From: Strigomonas culicis
Taxonomy: Eukaryota; Euglenozoa; Kinetoplastea; Trypanosomatida; Trypanosomatidae
Reading direction: 5' to 3'
Assembly (NCBI GenBank): GCA_000482145.1
Contig: AUXH01000249.1
Location: 1-25,967 of the forward strand
DNA: 25,967 nt
In this document: piece after piece, positions 1-8,254 of the stretch
How positions within the stretch are numbered: position 1 is the stretch's first letter
Layout of the letters: each line of letters begins with the position of its first letter
Notes under the pieces: model-generated
What the model was told of the DNA's origin: nothing
Database searches by the model: none
Seen by the model: the letters and a program-made list of their open reading frames with translations, nothing else
Position numbers and translations under genes: made by a program

Positions 1-52
1 TTCCCTCCTCTCTCTCTCTCTCTCTCGTGTGTGCGCGCGCACCCGTCACCTT
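1..52. repeat. TC microsatellite in the 3' flank of the PEX16-like gene
   Basis: A pure TC dinucleotide run fills about 9-26 and is followed by short GT and GC alternating runs up to about 41. The segment lies just downstream of the PEX16-like stop codon (minus strand), so it is probably 3' UTR. On the transcript strand it reads as purines (GA), so it is not a polypyrimidine tract for a minus-strand gene. Confidence 0.6.
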
Positions 53-1552
53 TTACTGCCCAACGGAATACAGAAAACTGAAGTGCTGCATGTACAAGAC
101 ATACGACGCCTGGTGATGCACGAGGCCGCCCAGCAGCGGAATCCGGCTCAGGAAGCCGTTCAGCAAGTGCCGGTTAAAGAAGGGCTTGATCACCGCGGTG
201 AAGAAGGGGTCGCGCAGCATAAAAGAAAAGGAGAGGTTGCGCACCGCCTGCTGGATGCGCAGCGCATCGCGGGCGACGAGTGGCGGCACCGCGCCTGCCT
301 CCTGCAGTGCGCCCGTCGCGGGGCTCGCCATGGCGCTGCGGAGCAGCGCCGCGGGGTCGCTCTCTGCCGCACTGCCTTCCGCCTCCTCCTCCCGCTCCTC
401 CGCCTTCGGCGCGGCGGCGGCCTCGGCCACGCTCGTGCGGTCCGTGATGTGGACCACCGGCGCGCGCCGCCGCCGGATGAAGCGCGCGACGATCAGCAGA
501 ATGAAGTCGAAGGCCGCGAAGAGCAGCCACACCCGCCAGCTCGATAGCAGCAGCCGCGACTTGTCTGACGTGAGCGCGTCCTTCAGCAGGCGGTTCTCGC
601 GCTCCGCCTCCGCCTGCTCCGCGCCGCCCCCGCCCGCCGCGACCGGCGCCGGCAGCAGGGCGATGGTGCGGCCGGCGTCGCCGGCGGGGAAGGCCGCATA
701 GGCGGCGGACACCAAGAGCAGCGGCCGCAGCAGCAAGGCGAGGTCCGAGACGATGCCGAGCAGGTCGGTGCCCGTGACTGGGACCCAACGCGCGTGGGGG
801 TCGCCGCCGTCCATGGTGCTGTCCACGACGCGCGGGATGAGGAGGCGGGTGCGGTGCGGCCCGACGGCGGCGCCGGTGAGGCTGTTCCCGGTGCTGGCGG
901 CGACGGCGGCCACCGCGTCGTGCGGCGCGGCCGCCCGGCTGCCGAGGAAAAGACGCGAGGGGTGGGACAGGCACCTGCGCACACTGGTGGTCAGCTGCAT
1001 CCAGACGGAGCGCCAGAGGAACGGGACGAAGAGATACTGCGCGTAGCTGCTCAGGGAGTTGCACGCGACCTTGACGCCCTCCAGCAGCAGCATCGCGCGC
1101 CAAGTGCGGACTTGGCACTTGGTGTAGTCACGCACGAGGAGCTCCAGGAGGCACTCGAGCTCCGTCAGCATGCCGCTCAGCAGCGCGGCGGCCTCGGCCA
1201 CGGGCATGAGCCCGAGCCGGCGGGAGAGGGCGGCCTTCTTCCGCTCCAGCGCGTCCTCATTAGCGACCTCGCCCCCCTCTTCCTCGCCCTCCTCCGCCGC
1301 CTGCTGCTCCAGCAGCAGCTGCTGGTAGGCCGCGTTGCCGCTCGACGACATGATGCTCTGGTTGATGAAGCTATGCAGTTTGCAGATGGCGTAGCAGCCC
1401 TCCATCTTCAGGAGATGGGACGGGTCCGTGAGGAAGATGGACATGGTGCGCGTCATGCGCTCGAGCGACTGCGCGTTCTCCGGGTTCTCCCGCACCCACT
1501 GGGCGTAGTGGTGGAACGGCAGGGTGATGTAATGCACGAGAGCAGACGCCAT
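53..1552 (-). CDS. PEX16: PEX16-like peroxisomal/glycosomal membrane biogenesis protein
   Basis: Likely peroxin 16, an integral membrane protein that in other eukaryotes helps PEX3/PEX19 insert membrane proteins; here it would act in glycosome biogenesis. The 499-residue product follows the PEX16 layout. An N-terminal block (about 15-68) has WVRENPENAQSLERMTR followed by a helix like the family's 'ASNLL' region. A helix at about 125-180 matches the family's conserved 'LEYVE...RW...LAKA' stretch. A 'LLLRPLLL' hydrophobic segment lies at about 270-287, a 'SWRVWLL' segment at 338-357, and the C-terminal block MLRDPFF...LLGGLV...YVLYMQ at 445-495 resembles 'LLRSPFYD...GVGLV...W'. Low-complexity insertions at about 85-105, 200-260 and 290-330, and an acidic Ala/Glu-rich one at 375-430, make it much longer than human PEX16 (about 336 residues). 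The first ATG is at 1552; the frame stays open three codons further up but only from a TTG. A PEX11/GIM5-type protein is the alternative, but the motif order favours PEX16. Confidence 0.8.
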   Translation of the reverse strand: MASALVHYITLPFHHYAQWVRENPENAQSLERMTRTMSIFLTDPSHLLKMEGCYAICKLHSFINQSIMSSSGNAAYQQLLLEQQAAEEGEEEGGEVANEDALERKKAALSRRLGLMPVAEAAALLSGMLTELECLLELLVRDYTKCQVRTWRAMLLLEGVKVACNSLSSYAQYLFVPFLWRSVWMQLTTSVRRCLSHPSRLFLGSRAAAPHDAVAAVAASTGNSLTGAAVGPHRTRLLIPRVVDSTMDGGDPHARWVPVTGTDLLGIVSDLALLLRPLLLVSAAYAAFPAGDAGRTIALLPAPVAAGGGGAEQAEAERENRLLKDALTSDKSRLLLSSWRVWLLFAAFDFILLIVARFIRRRRAPVVHITDRTSVAEAAAAPKAEEREEEAEGSAAESDPAALLRSAMASPATGALQEAGAVPPLVARDALRIQQAVRNLSFSFMLRDPFFTAVIKPFFNRHLLNGFLSRIPLLGGLVHHQASYVLYMQHFSFLYSVGQ

Positions 1553-1959
1553 AGTTATCAATTTTTACTTGTGTATTTATTGTTTTCGTTTCTTCTATTA
1601 TAGATTCTTTTTTTTTTGTGTATTTATTTGTATTCGCTAGCCTTGGCCCAAGACACCAAAAAACGAACCGAACGTAAAATGAGGGAGTGGAGAGACAATA
1701 GCGCCAGCGAGAGAGAGAGGGAGGGGGGGGGGGCACAAGGACGTCAGCCGTATCGGAAGAACAACGCAAAAAAAAAAAAGAAATGAACGTTTTCAGTGTT
1801 GCTGGGCGACTACGCAAATCAAAAATAGACAAAGCGCATGCAAGTGGTTACACGGGAGGCGTCCCGCGCAGGTCAACAGAATCCCACACTCCAACACAGA
1901 ACGCGAAGAGGGGGCCGCCATGAACAGATTCATGTGCCCCCCCTATCTGTCGGGGGGTG
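1553..1959 (-). promoter_or_regulatory. Intergenic region with polypyrimidine tract and AG acceptors for the PEX16-like mRNA
   Basis: This AT-rich gap holds a 25-base tract that is pure pyrimidine on the minus strand (1709-1733, including a C run), followed downstream by AG dinucleotides at about 1642-1643 and 1637-1638. That is the expected arrangement for spliced-leader addition to the PEX16-like mRNA, giving a 5' UTR near 85-90 bases. A second T-rich tract (about 1768-1783) lies closer to the DPM2 stop and may help position its polyadenylation. No other gene is visible. Confidence 0.5.
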
Positions 1960-2337
1960 CTATCGGGTATCGCCACTGTGTATGATTGGACCCAGCATGT
2001 CCGTTGAGAGCGTCCGAGGCGCGGCGGACGGCGGCGTCAGCGACGCTGACGCGGTCGGGGCCGCGACGCGCGGCAGCGGTGGCGGTGCCGCCGCGTCCAT
2101 CGACGGGGACCAGCCGGTGCGCAGCAGCACATGGCTCGCGCCGACAAAGCTGCAGACGGTGGTGCCGCCGAACAGCACGCAGGTCGCGAGGTAGAGGCCG
2201 AACTCGCGCGGTGGGAACAGGCGCTGCAGCACATGGGTCTCGTCCACGAGCGGGATGATGCCGATCCACACCACGTAGTACATAAAGCCGATCGTGGCCA
2301 GCAGAAGCAGGAGCATGCCGAGTGTCCTGTCTTCCAT
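1960..2337 (-). CDS. DPM2: DPM2-like dolichol-phosphate-mannose synthase regulatory subunit
   Basis: Small ER membrane protein of 125 residues. Residues 1-80 have the DPM2 pattern: a first transmembrane helix (about 7-28) with YYVVWIGIIPLVDETHVLQ, matching the family's 'YYTAWVILLPFID..H.I', then a short loop with 'RLFPPREFGLYL' and a second hydrophobic helix (about 49-74). DPM2 stabilises the catalytic DPM1 in the ER and, in mammals, also associates with the first GPI-synthesis enzyme complex, so a role in making dolichol-phosphate-mannose and GPI precursors is likely. The last 45 or so residues form an Ala/Pro/Ser/Thr-rich tail not typical of the roughly 84-residue human protein. The start is the first ATG after a strong polypyrimidine tract, and the 5' UTR would be about 40 bases. 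The identification rests on topology and the loop motif. Confidence 0.75.
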   Translation of the reverse strand: MEDRTLGMLLLLLATIGFMYYVVWIGIIPLVDETHVLQRLFPPREFGLYLATCVLFGGTTVCSFVGASHVLLRTGWSPSMDAAAPPPLPRVAAPTASASLTPPSAAPRTLSTDMLGPIIHSGDTR

Positions 2338-2735
2338 GGCGGAGCTAACACACTTTTTGTTTTTATGATTTAGTCACCTTTTAGAAAGGAAAAAAAAAGA
2401 GAGATAAAAGGAGACACATAGAGTGAAAAGATGATGCTTCTTTCCCTCTTTTCTAAGCTCGTTCATTTAGTCTCCAAAGGGAAACACATAAGATATAAAC
2501 AAGTCATAAACATGTTTTTCTCCTTTGCCTTATTATTGTCGTTATTATTATCGGAACAGAGTTATAAGTATCAATATTTAATAGTTCATATATTATATGC
2601 ATATTAAAGCCATTTAGAATTAAACGGAGGTGCAACCAGGCAAGAACCACACCAAGAAAAGAACAGCAACAGCAACAGATACACAGAAACAGTAATACAC
2701 CACAAAGCAGTTTCCTTTTCGGCTTTTTATGGCGA
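2338..2735 (-). promoter_or_regulatory. Intergenic region with the trans-splice signal for DPM2
   Basis: Read on the minus strand, 2404-2383 is 22 unbroken pyrimidines, followed at once by an AG at 2378-2379 and then the DPM2 ATG at 2337. The remainder (about 2410-2735) is AT-rich and should hold the 3' UTR of the methyltransferase-Rab escort gene. I see no further gene in it. Confidence 0.55.
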
Positions 2736-5700
2736 TTACTGCGAGGCGGTCGGAGGAGGCGGTAGACGCTCCATAAAAATGAACGTCTTCTTCTTTTCCT
2801 TCTCGTTCTGCTCCCCCTCCCCCTCCTCCCCGTCTCCCTGCTGGTCGGCGTCCAGCACAATCCGAACCTCCTCCTCCGCCCCTCCATGCGCATCCGCGCT
2901 GCCGACGAGGCGGCGCACGACGCTCGCGTACGCCTCCTTCGCCGCGGCGAGGAGCGCGTCGCCCTGCAGGCACACCTGCGGGCCGAGCGTGGGCAGGCCG
3001 ACGTGCGCGTAGAGCTCCTGCAGTGTCGACAGGTTCGCCAGGGGGTCTGCGGCCGCGGCGGCGCCGTCAGCCTCGTCGTCGCGGTGGTGGTGGTGCAGGT
3101 GCTCGCGGACCTGCTCGTTCGCACGGTTCAGCTTGCTCCATTCCTCGAGCGCAAAGGCGTGCGTGTGCCGTGTCTCGGACCGCAGCAGCCGCGCGTTGCG
3201 CCGCAGCACGTCCGCGTTGCCGCGCGCGATCCACGCCGCCGGCGACGCCGCCCGCAGCCCCTCCTCCTCGTCACTGTCCACGTCGTTGCCGTAGCACACC
3301 ACCCACGGCGCCGCGGCCGGGGCCTGCAGAAGGTAGGTCGACAGCGCCGCGTGCCGCGCGGTGAGGGTGAAGCTGGCGAGGTACAGCACGTCCGCATCCA
3401 CGTCCAGCGGCACGATGGCGCCCGGCGGGCGGCTGGCGGTCGCGGCATCCGCGGCCTTGGTGAAGAAGTGCGCCAGCACGAAGCGCTCGAGCGCGTCCTG
3501 TGGCAGCGCGGCCGCGGTGGCGGTGAAGTGCAGCACCGCGCCGCCGTCCGGCGCCATGTCGTTCGCGGCGGTGTGCTGCACGAGCTGCACAACCGCGTCC
3601 GAGTCATCCCCAACGCCACTAGCGGACGGGGGCCGCAGGAAGGCCATCAGCACCGGCTCCGCCTGCGTGTGCGCCGTCTCGCTGTCGACGGCCAGCCTCG
3701 CCTGCCGCAGGGCCTCCCACGTCAGCAGCGGCCGCGCCACGACCGCCACGACGCGGCTGTACGCCACGTCCACCTCGTCGGCCGCCGCCGCCACGTCCGC
3801 GGCGGCCGGCGGCGGCGGCGGCAGCAGCTGGGCGGGGTCGACCTCGTAGTAGCCGAGGTGCTGGTCGTCCTTGCCGTAGACGGTCGGCAGCACGGTGGTG
3901 CGCGGCGGCACCGGCCGCTGGCGCGCGTGCGGCAGCAGCTCCGCCGGGGTCACGACGACGCGCGCCGGCAGCTGCTGGCCGTTGCTGAGCAGCACCATCT
4001 GCTGGTCGTGGCGCACGTCGAGGACGATGCCGGTGATGCTGCGGCCCAGCACGTAGGTGGCGCCCCACACGGCCGCCGTCCGCGCACAGCTCTGCGCGAC
4101 CTCGCCGGCGCCGTACGCCGGCGTGAGGAAGGGCGTCGCGCCGTGGAACTTGGGGATGGAGGTGAGCGCCCTGCGCACCTGGTCCACGGACTGCAGCAGC
4201 ACGCCATCCGCCAGCGGGTCCACCGGCGCGCTGTGCGACGGCGGCAGCGCCGTGTACTGCTGCCGCGCGTGGCGCCGCCACGCGGCGCTGCGGGGCTGGA
4301 CCTCGAGCTGGCCCATCAGCGTCACCACGTCGGCCGCGACGGGGTCCAGCTTATAGTTCTTTTCAGGGCGGGTCAGGAGGTCGTGCAGCCGCAGCTGCGG
4401 GTCCGCGGCGGCCTCGCGGCGAAAGATCGCCTCCGCTGCCTTCGTCGCCTCCGCCTCCTGGGCGGTGCGGAAGAAGGGGTCGTCCGCGGTGGTGGCCGTG
4501 GCCGCGTGAAGCTGCTCTGCGAGGCTCGCCTCCAGGTCCTTGATGAACTTCATGAGCCGCCGCTTCGCGCTGAGGTGGAGGTCGCCGGTCGAGAAGATCT
4601 CCCCGCGGGTGAGCGGCACGGACACCACCTGGACGTGCCGGTCGTTTTCCCCACAGCGGAGGAAGAGCACGCGCGCCATGTTCTGGAACTCGACCGTGCG
4701 AGCCATGTTGGAGGCGATGAACTGATTGATCACCTCGCCGTTGCTGAAGTAGCTCGCCGGCAGGACGTCAATCATGTAGGCGCGCCGCTGCCGCTGCTGC
4801 TCTGGGCTCTCGTCTGCGGCGCCGCCTATTTGGTTCACCACCTCGTGCGGCGCGCGCCACCAGGACGGGGCGTCGCGGGCGTCCTGCGCCTGGAGCGCGC
4901 GCAGCTGGGACAGGAAGGCGGGCAGCTCTCGCAGCTGCAGGCTGCGCTGCGCCCCCCCGCCGTACTGCGATGCCCCGTCGCAGTGCAGCACGCGGAAGCC
5001 GCTGCGGCTGAGCGCCGCGGAGAGGTAGCACGCGGCCTCGCTGGTGCCCTGGATGGCCACGTCGTACACCACCTTGTGGCTGTGGCTGCTCGACGCGGGG
5101 GAGGGGGTCGCCGCGGCCGGCGGCGCGTGGAACTGATAGAGGTCGAGCGGCGCCCCGCAGCTGTCGTAGCGGTGCTGGATGACGTAGGCGCGGACAGGCT
5201 GGCGCACCTCCGCGGGGCCGCGATCCTCGGGGAACATCATGGGATAGTCCTGCTGGTCCACCTGACGGTAGACCAGGCCGCGTGCGACGCACTTGTCGAA
5301 GAAGTCGTAGTCCTCCTTCTGTTTGTGCGCGCGATGGTGGGAGAAGACGCAGTAGGCCACCGCCGGCTGCTCCAGCCGGCTCCCGGCGTGGAGCTGGAAG
5401 TGGAGGTTCTTGCGGAGCAGCACCGCGAGGGTGTCCGCGAGGTCGTCGTTGCAGACGTGGTTGAACAGGATGTCGGAGAGAATGATCTTGTCAAAGCCGG
5501 CGCCGCCGGGGGTGTAGGCGAGCACCTTGCGGAGGTGCTCCTCCTTCCCCCATAAGAGCGGCTCCACGACGCACTTGGTCTGCGCGCACACGCGCGCCTG
5601 CTCCTCCGCGGTGAGCGCCGCCGCATCGCTGCCGCGCCGCTGCTGCGCCTCGCGGATCATGCGCGCGGCCACGTCGGGGTCGACTTGCCCCGGTTGCGCG

Positions 5701-6200
5701 TTCTCGCGCACGTTGAGGTCGATCACATCGAGTAGGTCAGCGTCCGGGTAGTCCGTGATGACGACGCAGGCGGCGCCGTTGCGGAAGGCGGCGAGCCCCG
5801 GCACGCCGAGCCCGGCGCCCAGCTCCAGGACGTACTGTTGATAGCAGTCGATCGCCCCCTCGTCCATCCGCTTCGTGAGGTACTTCGCCGCGTTCCACAG
5901 GCGGTGGCCCCACAGGCTGTGGCGCTTGTTGCGGTAGTGCACCTGCAGCGGCGGCAGGCTCGCGAGCCGCTCGCGTCCAGAGGCCGGCGGCGGCTCGTGG
6001 AAGTCGTCGCCGTCGTCGCTGCGACGGTAGAGGCCCCGCAGGAGGCCGGGCGCGGCGTGGTAGCCCGGCCACGTGGTGCCCTCCGTCGCGAGCTGCTGGC
6101 GGTCGACCGTGAGCGTCTCGATGGGGTACTCCGGCTCTGGCTCGTCCGCGCCGAACATGTCGCCGAAGCCGGCCTCGCTGCTGCTGCTGCTGCCGGACAT
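2736..6200 (-). CDS. Fusion: EFM7-like methyltransferase plus Rab escort protein/GDI-like module
   Basis: This 1154-residue product joins two unrelated modules in one uninterrupted frame. Residues about 88-345 look like a family-16 methyltransferase closest to yeast Efm7 (Nnt1), which methylates eEF1A at its N-terminal glycine and Lys3: SLWGHRLWNAAKYL at 95-108, the SAM-binding glycine motif VLELGAGLGVPGL at 124-136, TDYPDADLL after strand 2, then FDKIILSDILFNH and a VFSHHR segment. A Pro/Ala/Ser linker (about 355-375) follows. From 378 on is a Rab GDI/escort fold: YDVAIQGTSEAACYLSAAL...YGG as the first conserved region, YMIDVLPASYFSNGEVINQF near 475-494, MKFIKDLEA near 550, and TPFLTPAYGAGEVAQSCAR at 689-707. 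Its divergence and length (about 780 residues against about 440 for GDI) suggest an escort protein, which presents Rabs to geranylgeranyltransferase II. Acidic and Lys-rich sequence ends the protein. The start is the ATG at 6200. Confidence 0.8.
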   Translation of the reverse strand: MSGSSSSSEAGFGDMFGADEPEPEYPIETLTVDRQQLATEGTTWPGYHAAPGLLRGLYRRSDDGDDFHEPPPASGRERLASLPPLQVHYRNKRHSLWGHRLWNAAKYLTKRMDEGAIDCYQQYVLELGAGLGVPGLAAFRNGAACVVITDYPDADLLDVIDLNVRENAQPGQVDPDVAARMIREAQQRRGSDAAALTAEEQARVCAQTKCVVEPLLWGKEEHLRKVLAYTPGGAGFDKIILSDILFNHVCNDDLADTLAVLLRKNLHFQLHAGSRLEQPAVAYCVFSHHRAHKQKEDYDFFDKCVARGLVYRQVDQQDYPMMFPEDRGPAEVRQPVRAYVIQHRYDSCGAPLDLYQFHAPPAAATPSPASSSHSHKVVYDVAIQGTSEAACYLSAALSRSGFRVLHCDGASQYGGGAQRSLQLRELPAFLSQLRALQAQDARDAPSWWRAPHEVVNQIGGAADESPEQQRQRRAYMIDVLPASYFSNGEVINQFIASNMARTVEFQNMARVLFLRCGENDRHVQVVSVPLTRGEIFSTGDLHLSAKRRLMKFIKDLEASLAEQLHAATATTADDPFFRTAQEAEATKAAEAIFRREAAADPQLRLHDLLTRPEKNYKLDPVAADVVTLMGQLEVQPRSAAWRRHARQQYTALPPSHSAPVDPLADGVLLQSVDQVRRALTSIPKFHGATPFLTPAYGAGEVAQSCARTAAVWGATYVLGRSITGIVLDVRHDQQMVLLSNGQQLPARVVVTPAELLPHARQRPVPPRTTVLPTVYGKDDQHLGYYEVDPAQLLPPPPPAAADVAAAADEVDVAYSRVVAVVARPLLTWEALRQARLAVDSETAHTQAEPVLMAFLRPPSASGVGDDSDAVVQLVQHTAANDMAPDGGAVLHFTATAAALPQDALERFVLAHFFTKAADAATASRPPGAIVPLDVDADVLYLASFTLTARHAALSTYLLQAPAAAPWVVCYGNDVDSDEEEGLRAASPAAWIARGNADVLRRNARLLRSETRHTHAFALEEWSKLNRANEQVREHLHHHHRDDEADGAAAAADPLANLSTLQELYAHVGLPTLGPQVCLQGDALLAAAKEAYASVVRRLVGSADAHGGAEEEVRIVLDADQQGDGEEGEGEQNEKEKKKTFIFMERLPPPPTASQ

Positions 6201-6598
6201 GGCGAGACTGTATGTGTGTGGGTGTGTGAGTGTGGGGTTAAAGAAGCTAGCTCACGGCGAAGAAGAGAAGTAAAGGAACGCAATGCGGAGGTAAAACAAC
6301 AATAGTAACAACGACAACAACAACAACAACAACAAAAAAAAAAACAGTCACGCCCATACATATACATATACACAGTAGAGAAACATGGAGAGCGCTGCGT
6401 TGTCCCCCCTTTTTTCCTTTTGCCATTCTTGTTTTTGCCTTTTGACCAGTAGTGCTGCAGGTTCTATGTAGTTGTTGTGAAAAAAAGAAAAACAGTAGTA
6501 GTGTACACCAACATGTATATACAATCGGCCCGGCCCCAACGCATCGCTTTGCTCTGTGCTCTGGCCCACCCCTCCCTCTTCATGCCTGTCGCTGCGCC
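6201..6598 (-). promoter_or_regulatory. Intergenic region with a T/TTG-rich tract and AG acceptors for the fusion gene
   Basis: The minus strand reads an 11-base T run (6344-6334) followed by seven TTG units (6335-6315), then more T-rich sequence and AG at 6251-6252 and 6247-6248. Either would give a 5' UTR of about 45-50 bases before the ATG at 6200. The rest is probably 3' UTR of the next gene upstream. No other gene is seen. Confidence 0.5.
6315..6335. repeat. CAA trinucleotide repeat, seven units
   Basis: A perfect (CAA)7 run on the plus strand merges into an A run ending at 6344. On the transcribed strand it is (TTG)7 after a T run and sits in the splice-signal region of the fusion gene. 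Confidence 0.8.
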
Positions 6599-7951
6599 TC
6601 ACTCTGTCACGGCTAGCATCTCCTCCAAACCCAGCACCAATGCCTCCACCAGTGCCACGCCGCCGAGGGCCTGGCACGCGAGAATGGACGGATGCGTCTT
6701 GAGTAGCCCCAGGTGCGGACCCGGCTCCGGGGCTGGATCTTCCTTTGCTCCAGCCGCGGGCGCTGCGGTGGCCTCGTCCCCTTCTTCCCTTTCCGCCTCT
6801 CCATGGGGCGCCTCGCAGGCGGGGGGCCGCGGCGGCTGCGACGCCAGCAAGGTCGCTTCTCGTCTTTTGCGAAACTGTATGAACTGCCTCGCCCGCGCCC
6901 GCGTGGCCGTGACGTAGTCCATGCTCTCCGTGCTGCTGCCCGGAGGGGATGCCGCTCGCTCGAGCTCCTCCGGAGTGGTGGAGGGCACGGGCACCGCCAC
7001 CGGCGCGCGTGGCTGCGTCGCCGCCGTCGGCCGGTCCTTCTCGAACTCCGTTTTCCTCCGCTTCCGCTCGCCCGCGGCGTCACCCCCGGGAGGGTGCGCC
7101 TCCACTTTATGCTGATTCCCTCGTCGCTTCTTGTGGCCTGTCGTGCGCTTCAGCGGCTCCTTCTCTTCTCTGTCGTTCAGCAGCGGCGGTGGGCAGTACT
7201 CGGAAAACCACGTCGGCGGCGTCGGCGGCGAGCACAGCGGGCAGCGGCTGCGGTGCTGCACCTCTGCGGTGATGCAGACCTCCTGCAGCACCTCGCACAG
7301 GCGCTGCGCCGCAGCGTGCGCCAGGGTCGCCCCTACAGCGCCACCGTCCGCGCCGGCGCTTCCCCCCACCCCCAGGCCGCTGCCGCTGCTGCTGCCGCGC
7401 GCGGAGTGCACCCCGTCGACCGCCCGCGGCTGCTGCGCCACAATGGCGGCCGCCATGGGGCTGACGCAGGCGGAGCTCGTCGCGGAGACCGGAGGGGACG
7501 CGGCGGTGTGGCAAAACGCGGTGCCACTGGCACGGCGGGGCGCACCGCCGCCGCCGTCGGGTGATTCGGCTCCCGTCGGCGTCCGGCCGATCCGCACAAA
7601 GTCGTCGAGCGTGGTCTGTCGGAGGGGGGTGGGCGTGGCCGGTGGCGACCGCCGCGTCGCGGCGGAGGAGGAGGAAGGAGACGCGGAGGAGGCTGCGGTC
7701 GTGCCCGCCGCCGCCGTGTGCGGTGGGCCCCGGCAGCACGCGGCGGAGAACCCAGACGGGTATAAGACATGAAAGGTGTGCCGGTAGAGGCCCATGAGAG
7801 ACCACCGCGCGCACGGCTCACTTTTTCTGTTTTCGGCGTCCTCGCCGCCTCCACGGTGATGGCCTGGCTCTAGCGTCGGCTGCGATGCCGTGAGTGGCGG
7901 CCGTGTGGAAGGCTGCGTGTCGCAATGCGCTGGGAGCGCATCGACGTTCAT
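6599..7951 (-). CDS. Unrecognised low-complexity protein with a PIP-box-like motif
   Basis: I do not recognise this 450-residue protein. Most of it is Ala/Ser/Pro/Gly-rich and probably disordered. Residues 112-119, QTTLDDFV, resemble a PCNA-interacting (PIP) box: Q at 1, L at 4 and F at 7, but V instead of an aromatic residue at 8. Basic clusters near 268-277 (KRTTGHKKRR) and 295-300 (ERKRRK) could be nuclear localisation signals. Five cysteines at 219, 226, 237, 240 and 253, including a CPLC pair, might bind zinc, but the spacing matches no family I know. A more ordered stretch at about 343-368 (YVTATRARARQFIQFRKRR) and a hydrophobic C-terminal helix close the protein. A nuclear DNA-replication or repair factor is a guess from the PIP-like and basic motifs only. 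The start is the ATG at 7951; another ATG at codon 53 precedes a more conserved-looking segment. Confidence 0.65.
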   Translation of the reverse strand: MNVDALPAHCDTQPSTRPPLTASQPTLEPGHHRGGGEDAENRKSEPCARWSLMGLYRHTFHVLYPSGFSAACCRGPPHTAAAGTTAASSASPSSSSAATRRSPPATPTPLRQTTLDDFVRIGRTPTGAESPDGGGGAPRRASGTAFCHTAASPPVSATSSACVSPMAAAIVAQQPRAVDGVHSARGSSSGSGLGVGGSAGADGGAVGATLAHAAAQRLCEVLQEVCITAEVQHRSRCPLCSPPTPPTWFSEYCPPPLLNDREEKEPLKRTTGHKKRRGNQHKVEAHPPGGDAAGERKRRKTEFEKDRPTAATQPRAPVAVPVPSTTPEELERAASPPGSSTESMDYVTATRARARQFIQFRKRREATLLASQPPRPPACEAPHGEAEREEGDEATAAPAAGAKEDPAPEPGPHLGLLKTHPSILACQALGGVALVEALVLGLEEMLAVTE

Positions 7952-8254
7952 TCTATCGAAAGGAAACCTGCCTTTCTTTCGTTTTCTATATGATCTATTG
8001 TATGCGTTCTGTGTTTCTATGATGTAGGGTGTAGAAGGAATTGTACGAGAGAGGAGGAGAGAAAGAGATAGTCAGACATAGAAGAATCATTTTGCCAACT
8101 CCAATACATACACATATATACTCACCCAATACGAGACTACAACTATCTTTTCATTATGTATGCGTTGCTCCATGTATAGCAGTTTTTCACATTTTACAAA
8201 TAAGCAAACAGTACAAATATTACAAGAACATATCAATATACATATTGATGATGT
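7952..8254 (-). promoter_or_regulatory. Intergenic region with polypyrimidine tract and AG acceptor
   Basis: The minus strand has a 22-base pyrimidine tract (8068-8047) and then an AG at 8017-8018, giving a 5' UTR near 65 bases for the gene starting at 7951. The AT-rich remainder up to 8254 would be the 3' UTR of the coiled-coil gene. Nothing else is visible. Confidence 0.5.

Noticed and set aside
1559..1561. TTG at 1561 as the PEX16-like start
   Set aside because: Trypanosomatid translation starts at ATG; the first in-frame ATG is at 1552, three codons further in.
2886..5555. 889-codon open frame on the plus strand opposite the fusion gene
   Set aside because: Same GC-driven antisense effect. 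Its sequence is Arg/His/Val/Gly-rich with no recognisable motif, while the minus-strand frame carries clear methyltransferase and Rab escort motifs.
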